From positions 1 through 15,334 of the forward strand of contig JBNKIW010000055.1 of NCBI GenBank assembly GCA_050290865.1: a DNA stretch of 15,334 nucleotides. Direction: 5' to 3'. This DNA comes from JARRLC01 sp050290865. GTDB lineage: Bacteria > Pseudomonadota > Alphaproteobacteria > Rhizobiales > Rhodomicrobiaceae. Shown in pieces: positions 1 to 6,800 of this stretch. Within the stretch, counting starts at the first letter, position 1. Each line of letters opens with the position of its first letter. The position numbers and the translations under genes were made by a program. Below the pieces are notes generated by a model, which did no database searches, was not told the DNA's origin, and saw nothing but the letters and a program-made list of their open reading frames with translations.

Positions 1-2775
1 GTCGCCGTAAATCCGCCGCCAGTCCCAGCGCTCCGGCGGGATCTCGCGGATGCAGTCCCGCCCTTCCGCCAGGTTGCGCCAGAACGCCTCCGGCGTCTCC
101 GCTTCCGGGAAGCAGCCGCTCATGCCGATGACGGCCACCGGCTCCTGCGCGGCTCCCCGCCCGGAAAGCGCGGCGCTGGCGGCGGCACGCCGGGGCGCTA
201 TCCGCCGCCGCACCGTTTGGCGCCCCGGGGCTTCCAGCACAGCGTGCGGGGTCGCCGCGGCCGCTGGCGCCATCAGCTTCGCCGCGAAAGCCGCGCCGTG
301 CTCGCGGGCCAGATAGCGCGCAAAGCGGTTGAGGTTCGGATGTTCGAAGAACACCGCCGGCGTCAGAGCGGTCCGGTACTCCTGATTGAGCCGGTTGGCA
401 AAGCCGGTGAAGCTGATGGAGTCGAAGCCGAACTCGCTCAGCCCGGCGTCGCCGTCAATGCCGTCCTGCGGCACCTTCAAAAGCTCCGACACCAGCGCCC
501 GCAGCACCGGAGCGATCTTCTCCTCCAGCATCCCGGCATCCGCCGCATCCGCGGGGGCGGCCTCCGGCTGCGGCGCGGCCAGCAGGTGCCGGCGCAGGCG
601 CGCGGGAGAACCGGCCAGCACCATCGCCTGGGGCACGCCCGCTCCCAGCGCCCGGTACAGTGCCGCGATGCCCTCCGCGCTTTCCAGCGCCCGCAGGCCC
701 GCCTGCTCCTCCAGCAACGCCTCGCGAGCCGCATCCATCCGCATGCCGCCCTCCGCCCACAGCGGCCAGTTCACCGACACCATCCGCCCGGAGCGCTGCC
801 CCAGCGCCGCGTAGGCGTCCATGAAGCCGTTGGCCGCCGCATAATCCGCCTGCCCGGCATTGCCCAGCACGGCGCTGGTGGAGGAAAAGGCGATCAGCAG
901 CCCGGCCTCGCCGACCGCTGCGTCCAGGTTCACCAGCCCCCGGACCTTCGGCGCCAGCACCGCCTCGATCTCCGCCGCCGTCTTGTTCATCAGCAGGCTG
1001 TCGTGCAGCACGCCCGCCGCATGCAGGATGCCGTCCAGCCCGCCGTGATCCTCGCGCACCTGCAGCACCAGCGCTTCCGCTGCCGCGCGATCCGCGATGT
1101 CCGCCGCCCGGTATTCCGCCCTGGCGCCCAGGGCCTCCAGCGCCCGGATGGCCTGCCGGCCGGCATCGTCCAGCTCGCGGCGGCCCGTCAGCACCAGCGT
1201 CACGCCTGCCGCCCGCGCCGCGATCTCGCGGGCAAAGATCAGACCCAGGCCGCCCAAGCCGCCGGTGATGAGATACACGCCCTCCGCCTGCCACGGGACC
1301 GGCGCGTCCGCCGGCTCCGGCGCCGCCTCGATCTCGCGCCAGGAGGCCACTTCGCGCCGCCCCGCCGTGTAGCGGATCTCCGCGTCCTGCGGGCAGCCGG
1401 CGTTCTCCTCCAGCTTTGCCGCCAGGGCGTCCGTATCCTCGCCGTCCTCGACGCCGATCACCTGCCCGGCCAGCTTCGGGTTCTCCTGGCGCGCGCTTCT
1501 GAGCGCCCCCGCCAGACCCGCCAACACAGCACCCGGACCTTCCGCCGGCACCGCCACTTGCACCAGCACCGGCCGCTCCGGCCGGGTGCGCACAATCTCC
1601 TGCAGCAGCGCGCACAGCCGCTGCGCCGCGCCGCTGTAATCCGCCGCCGCATCCTCCCCCGCAACTGGCCAGCCATGGCACACCGCCCCAGCCAGCCGCT
1701 CTTGCAGCGCCGCCGCACTCACCCCGGCGCCCGCCAGGATCACGTGCCGCGAGCCGTAATCCTGAACCGCACCGGCCGCCTCCGCCGCCAGCCAGCGCCG
1801 CTCCAGCAGCAGCACGCCGCTCTCCGCCCGCGCCTGGAGCGGCCGCGCCGTGAAGCCCTTGAAGCGCACGCACACCGTGCCCCCGTCATCGCACAGCGTC
1901 ACATCGTGCTTCAGCAGCGCCTCATCCGCTCCGGCGCAGGGCCGCACCAGCGCCCGCATTGAGGCCCGGCACGGCCCCAGGATCTCCACCTCTTCCACCG
2001 CAAACGGCAGCGCCAGCTCCGCCTGCCCGCGGCTTCTGGCCAGCACCGCCGTCACCTGCAGCGCCCCGTCCGCCAGCGCCGGATGCAGGCCGTAGTCCGC
2101 CAGCCCCGGCTCCAGCGCCGCCGGCAGACACAGCCGCGCGAGCGCCTGACCCTCGCCCAGATGCACCGTCTCGATCACCCGGTGCGCCGGGCCGTAGGCA
2201 AGGCCCAGCGCCTCAAAGCCGGCGTAGCAGTCCGCCCCGGACACAACGCCGCTCCGACACCCGGCCTCCAGACGCTCCAGGTCCAGACGTTCCGGCGCCG
2301 GCAGCGCGAAGGCTTCCGCCGTGCCCTGGCTGTGCACCTCGTCCACGCCGCTGTAAATCTCGAACGCCAGCGCGCCGTCTTCCTGCGGCTCCAGGGCGGT
2401 GTGCAGCTCCAGCGACCCGCCGTCCGCCGCCGCCGGACGCAGCCACACCACGTTCCGCAGCCGCACGCCCGCCGCCGCCCCGGCCTCGCCGTTCAGCCGC
2501 CGCAGCGCCTCCCGCGCCATCTCAAGATACGCGACCCCAGGCAGAACACGCCGCCCCGCAACCACGTGGTCCGAAAGGAAAAATTCATCGCCCCCCAGCG
2601 GCGACGTGAAGCAGAGGCCGGATAACGACGACGTGTTGCGGTGCAGGAGAGGGTGTAAAGCGTGGCTGTCTTGTCTTCGCAATCCGCCTTCGTATTGCCG
2701 AATAAAGCTTAGCGCATCTGCCGTTGAAATCCGTTTGTGTTTCGCTTCATTCAATATGAACTCAAGCAAGCTCAT
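1..2775 (-). CDS. trans-AT polyketide synthase subunit, DH-KR-ACP-KS (3' end outside window)
   Basis: Large cytosolic modular PKS protein; 925 codons are visible and the frame is open to the left edge. Residues 1-38 are a charged helical segment (EFILNEAKHKRIS) resembling trans-AT docking helices. DH about 40-315: HxxxGxxxxP motif HVVAGRRVLP with His70, LGLAYGPAH, and Asp236 in HPALADGALQ, so it looks active. About 320-495 is the KR structural subdomain. KR about 495-690: GGLGGLG at 505-511, Ser632, Tyr645, Asn649, and LHD with Asp592, a B-type signature predicting a D-hydroxyl that the DH would eliminate. ACP about 740-815 with phosphopantetheine Ser786 in FGFDSI. A KS begins at Glu878 (EPVAVIGMSG) and is cut by the window edge. 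No AT is present, so malonyl is supplied in trans. Because the protein starts at the DH, its upstream KS must lie on another subunit. Start: ATG at 2775, ten bases after an AAGGA Shine-Dalgarno sequence. Family assignment is secure; the product is unknown. Confidence 0.95.
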   Translation of the reverse strand, partial: MSLLEFILNEAKHKRISTADALSFIRQYEGGLRRQDSHALHPLLHRNTSSLSGLCFTSPLGGDEFFLSDHVVAGRRVLPGVAYLEMAREALRRLNGEAGAAAGVRLRNVVWLRPAAADGGSLELHTALEPQEDGALAFEIYSGVDEVHSQGTAEAFALPAPERLDLERLEAGCRSGVVSGADCYAGFEALGLAYGPAHRVIETVHLGEGQALARLCLPAALEPGLADYGLHPALADGALQVTAVLARSRGQAELALPFAVEEVEILGPCRASMRALVRPCAGADEALLKHDVTLCDDGGTVCVRFKGFTARPLQARAESGVLLLERRWLAAEAAGAVQDYGSRHVILAGAGVSAAALQERLAGAVCHGWPVAGEDAAADYSGAAQRLCALLQEIVRTRPERPVLVQVAVPAEGPGAVLAGLAGALRSARQENPKLAGQVIGVEDGEDTDALAAKLEENAGCPQDAEIRYTAGRREVASWREIEAAPEPADAPVPWQAEGVYLITGGLGGLGLIFAREIAARAAGVTLVLTGRRELDDAGRQAIRALEALGARAEYRAADIADRAAAEALVLQVREDHGGLDGILHAAGVLHDSLLMNKTAAEIEAVLAPKVRGLVNLDAAVGEAGLLIAFSSTSAVLGNAGQADYAAANGFMDAYAALGQRSGRMVSVNWPLWAEGGMRMDAAREALLEEQAGLRALESAEGIAALYRALGAGVPQAMVLAGSPARLRRHLLAAPQPEAAPADAADAGMLEEKIAPVLRALVSELLKVPQDGIDGDAGLSEFGFDSISFTGFANRLNQEYRTALTPAVFFEHPNLNRFARYLAREHGAAFAAKLMAPAAAATPHAVLEAPGRQTVRRRIAPRRAAASAALSGRGAAQEPVAVIGMSGCFPEAETPEAFWRNLAEGRDCIREIPPERWDWRRIYGD

Positions 2776-2785
2776 GCTGATTGAA

Positions 2786-2790
2786 TCCTT
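2786..2790 (-). promoter_or_regulatory. Ribosome binding site of the minus-strand PKS gene
   Basis: On the minus strand AAGGA (within AGAAAGGA) lies ten bases before the ATG at 2775. It supports this start, which also gives a complete docking-like helix followed by the whole DH domain. Confidence 0.7.
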
Positions 2791-2892
2791 TCTCTCAGGA
2801 GCACTAAAAACGCTTCACCAGATGTAGTTCTTTAGCTAAGGAAAACGTGCCGGACCGCCGATCCTCATGCGATCGACCGGAAAAACCGTGCA

Positions 2893-2910
2893 CCCGCCGT
2901 AGTTGGCGGG
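2893..2910 (-). terminator. GC-rich hairpin in the leader of the minus-strand gene, terminator- or attenuator-like
   Basis: Perfect six-base stem CCCGCC/GGCGGG with a six-base loop. Read on the minus strand it is followed, after seven bases (TGCACGG), by a run of five T. It lies about 120 bases upstream of the minus-strand start. The gap between stem and T-run is longer than in a standard intrinsic terminator, so an attenuator or a chance hairpin are both possible. Confidence 0.25.
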
Positions 2911-3104
2911 AGCATCGTTTCACCGGACTGTTGAATTTATGCGGCATCGCGGAATTTTTGCTGGACAGCGGCGGCCAGCGTACCCCATCAGCACATCACC
3001 AAGCTGTGGCATAGGAGTGTTTCTCGCAGGAGAGATGCGTTAGCTGATTTCGTGCAACAACCTAGATTGTTCAACATACAGATTTTCACACATCCTCGCT
3101 ATAC

Positions 3105-3126
3105 AAATTTCAACCGGTTGAATTTT
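3105..3126. promoter_or_regulatory. 22-base near-perfect palindrome, candidate operator
   Basis: The core TTCAACCGGTTGAA (3109-3122) is a perfect 14-base palindrome. After one mismatched pair (3108/3123) three more A-T pairs extend it to 22 bases. This is the typical form of a site for a dimeric repressor or activator. It lies in the divergent region, about 330 bases upstream of the minus-strand start. No binding-protein family can be named from the sequence. A second, 10-base perfect palindrome GCAAATTTGC follows at 3149-3158. Confidence 0.45.
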
Positions 3127-3164
3127 ACTCTTGAAATTCGCGGCACGGGCAAATTTGCGCATAT

Positions 3165-3365
3165 GAGGCTCTTGCAAAACGTCCGCCGGGTTCGGGCTTT
3201 GAGGCATTGATTGCCCCGTGATGGGGCTGTAGCGGTGATCGTCGTTGTCATTTTGGCCGGTTCATCCCGTTTTGCGCGTATGCGCCGCATGCTGAACCTG
3301 CTGGCGGCTCTAGCCGACAGTCAATACCGCTTTGCTTCCCGAGTTCTACGCAATCAGACGCATAG
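3165..3365 (-). mobile_element. Possible degenerate end of an IS5-like insertion sequence
   Basis: At 3165 the plus strand reads GAGGCTCTTGCAAAACG, which resembles the terminal inverted repeats of IS5-superfamily elements as I remember them. Reading leftward on the minus strand from about 3290, the translation RRIRAKRDEPAKMTTTITA recalls the C-terminal tail of such transposases (RxATRYDKxAxxF...), then runs into the repeat without the expected stop. I found no matching opposite end, and the right boundary near 3365 is only where composition turns AT-rich. If real it is an inactive fragment. The family call rests on memory of motifs, not a search. Confidence 0.35.
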
Positions 3366-3431
3366 GTTATTCTGCGGTCATTGATATATATTTATAATTG
3401 CATCAGAAATGTCGACAATTATGTAAAATTC

Positions 3432-3460
3432 AATATTGTAATAGTCGTTGTCACTGTCAA
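3432..3460 (-). promoter_or_regulatory. Candidate sigma70-like promoter toward the minus-strand gene
   Basis: On the minus strand a perfect TTGACA (3460-3455) is followed after 17 bases by AATATT (3437-3432), a four-of-six match to TATAAT. Transcription from here would give a leader of about 650 bases crossing the IS-like remnant, so a nearer promoter could also exist. Confidence 0.3.
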
Positions 3461-3465
3461 GTGAC
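3450..3465. promoter_or_regulatory. Inverted repeat between opposed -35-like hexamers, candidate operator
   Basis: GTCACT (3450-3455), four-base spacer GTCA, then AGTGAC (3460-3465): a perfect six-base inverted repeat. It overlaps TTGTCA on the plus strand (3448-3453) and TTGACA on the minus strand (3460-3455), so a bound protein could affect both directions. The plus-strand hexamer lacks a good -10 partner at 17 bases (TTGCAT). Confidence 0.3.
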
Positions 3466-3513
3466 CCAGTTTGCATATTTATATTAGGGAGAAAAGGACC
3501 TTCTTCGCATCAT

Positions 3514-3527
3514 TTGATTCATATCAA
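3514..3527. promoter_or_regulatory. FNR/ANR/FixK-type box
   Basis: The sequence TTGATTCATATCAA matches the FNR-family consensus TTGAT-N4-ATCAA at all ten specified positions. Its centre is at 3520.5. A -10-like TACAGT at 3551-3556, preceded by TGTG, would put a start site near 3562, placing the box at about -41.5, the classical class II activator position. This suggests that the plus-strand operon responds to oxygen or redox state through a CRP/FNR-family protein. The box match is seen directly; the promoter geometry and function are inferred. Confidence 0.5.
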
Positions 3528-3667
3528 TGTAGTGGTGCGCACTTGTTGTGTACAGTTCATCCTCCGTGGCGCGAATTCAGGACGATCAAGAATTTGTTTC
3601 AACGAATGCAACCGTAAAAGACGGGGATTTTGGATGAAGGTCGATTGGACATCGCATCTCGGCGCAA

Positions 3668-3686
3668 ACCGGTAATAATTATCGGT
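3668..3686. promoter_or_regulatory. 19-base dyad, candidate operator upstream of the plus-strand operon
   Basis: ACCGGTAATAATTATCGGT is symmetric about A3677: eight of nine pairs are Watson-Crick and one is G-T (3672/3682). It lies about 140-160 bases upstream of the start at 3827 and downstream of the FNR-type box, so a protein bound here could act as a roadblock or repressor. Alternatively it could fold in the leader RNA. No regulator family is assigned. Confidence 0.4.
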
Positions 3687-3826
3687 ATTTACAATGTGTA
3701 GTTGTTGATCACGTATATGCAATGCTTGTTTAAGCGTTGCGGTTGCTTTTCTCGCAACTACAACTTAATCCTCGAAGCTGGTAGCTTGCTATAAATCGTA
3801 GGAAACGTGGATTGTAATGCCGGATC

Positions 3827-6800
3827 ATGAAGGTTTTACAACGCGAACTTCTGCGTCAACAATTGATTAAGATGCGGACCGGTTTGAAGAAGAGTTATCC
3901 TGATATGTCTGCCGGAGAAGCCGTTTTCGCTCTCTTAGGAGAAGAGCGGGAGAGAGCTTATTGCGGCGTGGGGGAAGATATTGCCGTTACTGGCATGGCT
4001 GGGCGGTTTCCCGGAGCGTGTGATTGCGATAAGTTTTGGATAAATTTGGCGAGTACTTCCTCAGATATTTCTGATATACCCTATGATAGGTGGAATGGCA
4101 GGTATTGCTGTTCTGAAATACAAAGTTACACAGACAATGGCGTTAGTTGGCGGGGAGGGTTTATTGCAGATGTGGATAAATTCGATTCCATGTTTTTCTC
4201 CATTTCGGCGCGTGAAGCGCGGTCAATGGACCCGCAACAACGGATATTGCTTGAGCTTGCATGGGCCTGTCTGGAAGATGCCGGTTACACGCGCGAGGCA
4301 TTACTCGGGAGCTGGACGGGTGTTTTTATTGGGGTTATGAACTTCGATTACCGCGAACGGTTGTGCGCGGAAGCGGGCGCCATCGAAGCGCACATGTCGA
4401 CCGGCTCGTATACAGCGCTGATTCCAAACCGCATTTCGCATTTTTTCGACTGGCACGGCCCCAGTATGCCGGTCGATACGGCGTGTTCGAGTTCTCTCGT
4501 GGCATTGCATGAGGCTGTTCACTCCTTGCGTAGGGGGGAGTGCGATCAGGCACTGGCCGGAGGCGTGAATGTCTTATGCAGCCCTACGCATTACATCTCG
4601 TTTTCGAAAACCGGCATGCTTTCGCCGGATGGGCTGTGCCGGACCTTCGATGACCGCGCAAACGGCTACGTCAGGAGCGAAGGGGCCGGCCTGGTAATGC
4701 TGAAGCGCCTTTCGCGCGCTATCGAAGATGGAGACCGCATCCATGGCGTCATTCGCGGCACCGCCATCAATCACGGCGGCAAAACGCGTACGGTAACCTA
4801 TCCCAATCCGCAAGCCCAGGCGGACGTCATCGCGACAGCGTATAAGCGCGCTGGGATACCGCCCGATAGCGTCAGCTACATCGAGGCGCACGGAACGGGG
4901 ACGCCCAAGGGCGACCCGATCGAAATCGACGGACTCAAGATCGCGTTTGCGCGTCTTGCAAAGCACTTCAATTGCGAGGTGGAGCCGCACTCCTGCGGAT
5001 TGGGCAGCCTGAAGGCCAATGTTGGGCATCTTGAGCCGGCGGCCGGGATCGCCGGCATCATCAAGGTGCTGCTGGCGATGAAGCACCGGACGCTGCCAGG
5101 GCTGGCACATTTTCAACGCCTTAATCGCCGCATAGACCTGACGGGAAGCCCATTCTTCATCGTTGAGAAAACACAGGACTGGCCGGCGCGCCAGGATGCA
5201 GCCGGGCAGACGCTGCCACGCCGAGCCGGCGTCAGCTCGTTCGGGTTCGGCGGGGTGAACGCCCATGCGGTCATCGAGGAGTGGACCGGAGGCTGCGAGG
5301 CGCAAGAGGATACGCCTGACGCGGCCGAGCCGGCGGCTCTGGTTGTGTTGCCGGCAAAGACCGGCGAGCGTTTGCTGGCCAGCGCGCAGCGCCTGCTCGG
5401 CTGGCTGCGGCGCCCCCATCTCCAGCCGCCCCGTCTGGCCGATATCGCTTACACATTGCAACTCCGGCGCAGTGCGATGGAGGAGCGCCTGGGCATCGAG
5501 GCGCGGTCGCTTGGCGAACTTGAGCGCAAGCTGGACGCCTTTATCACGGGAGCGGATGCCGCAGGAAACTATTACCGGGCTTCGGCGGTCTCGCATGCCC
5601 AAAATGCGGAGGCTGCCGCGCCACCGTTGCAAGTTGCCGAACTGGCCGCTCAGGGCCGGGGCGGCGAGGTGCTCGAACTCTGGGTGAAGGGGCGGGCGGC
5701 CGATTGGAGCACCCTTTACAGGGGGCACCGGCCGCGGCTCATAAATTTGCCGGGATATCCATTTGCGCGGGAAAGCTATTGGCTTCCGGGGGATGGAAAG
5801 CGAAAGGCGAACGGTCATTTTGATGAGGTGCATACCGGTTCCTTCCAGGCCGGCGCCGAAGCCGGGAGCGCCCCGGAGAATGACCGTCAGGAAGATGCTA
5901 ACGGCCCGGCGGCATCCGGACCGCATATGGCAGCGGATGTATTGTATTTCGAAGAGCGGTGGACTGAGCAGCCCTTGGGTGCCGCCGCCGGCCAGCCGCT
6001 AGAGACGGTGATCTGCTTCGCATCGCGCGAAGAAAGCCGGGAGGTGCTTACGGGCTTCTTCCAGGCCGCGAACCCGCAGACGCAACTGGTTTTCGTCGCG
6101 GATGCCGCTTCGGAGGGCGCTTCTGCGTCCGGGGAGCTTGTCACCGGTGACGATCCCCAAAGTTTCGCGCAGCTCTTCGAGCGCATCAAAGCCCGGTACA
6201 GCAAGGCGGATGCCGTATTGTACTGGTGGCCGCTCGAAGACCCGCGCAGAATCAGCGATTTCTCCCCCGCCGCCTGCCTGATCCAGGCCATCGGCAAAAG
6301 CCGGATCCCCACGGGCGCCGTCATATTGGCGGCTCAGGGGGACGATGGCGAAAGCCGCTGCTACTGGGAGGCACTGAGCGGGCTGGAACGGTCTGCCGGC
6401 ATGGTGCTGCCCGGCACAGCGGTGGCCGTTATATACGAAGCAGCCGACCAGCCGGCGCAGCGGGACGATCTGCGGCGCTGGGCCCAAATCTCCTGGGCGG
6501 AACTGCAAGCAGAGAGGATACAGAGCAGCCTGTACCGGGACGGCAAGCGTTACGCATGCCGCGTCGAGCCGGCCGCAATCGAGACCGCGCCGCCGGTTCT
6601 GCGCAGAGGCGGAACCTATCTGATAGCCGGCGGCCTGGGCGGGCTGGGGTATCTGTTCGCGGAACACCTTGTCCGGAACTATGCCGCTCAGGTTGTGCTG
6701 ACGGGGCGCTCGCCGCTGGACGAGGCAAAGAGCAAAAAGCTCGCCGCGCTAGCGGCTGCGGACCGTGTGCTTTATTGGCAGGCCGATGTCTGCGACGAGG

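Larger units (their letters stand above)
2776..3826. other. Divergent intergenic regulatory region between two PKS transcription units
   Basis: A spacer of about 1.05 kb between head-to-head PKS starts. I find no convincing gene, tRNA or rRNA in it; the short open frames have no recognisable protein character. It is clearly more AT-rich than the coding flanks, most strongly from about 3360 to 3826. It contains several dyad-symmetric sequences (2893-2910, 3105-3126, 3149-3158, 3450-3465, 3514-3527, 3668-3686) and a likely IS end near 3165. Both operons are probably controlled from here. Within 2911-3100 I see nothing specific. Confidence 0.8.

Noticed and set aside
455..1873. Minus-strand open frame of 472 codons within the PKS gene
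   Set aside because: It lies in a different frame from the real protein and is almost entirely Gly, Ala and Arg; a composition artefact.
217..1962. Long plus-strand open frame (581 codons) opposite the minus-strand PKS
   Set aside because: Arg/Gln/His-rich, with no domain character; it is the antisense shadow of GC-rich coding DNA in which the minus frame shows clear DH, KR and ACP motifs.
3241..3453. Direct repeat GTCGTTGTCA at 3241-3250 and 3444-3453
   Set aside because: A single ten-base repeat within about 1 kb is expected by chance at roughly this frequency.
3448..3675. 75-codon plus-strand frame in the spacer
   Set aside because: Spans the candidate FNR-type box and has no protein family character or good ribosome binding site.
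3634..3675. 13-codon leader peptide (MKVDWTSHLGANR) with GGGGA upstream
   Set aside because: Plausible spacing to a ribosome binding site, but there are no repeated regulatory codons or paired terminator structure; too short to support by sequence alone.
3775..3787. Hairpin AAGCT-GGT-AGCTT just upstream of the middle gene, and TATAAA at 3790-3795
   Set aside because: The stem has only five pairs, and the -10-like hexamer has no acceptable -35 partner.
5300..5800. Possible acyltransferase between KS1 and KR1
   Set aside because: Only about 165 residues separate the KS end from YPFARESYW and no GHSxG motif is present; it is the KS-flanking linker of trans-AT PKSs.
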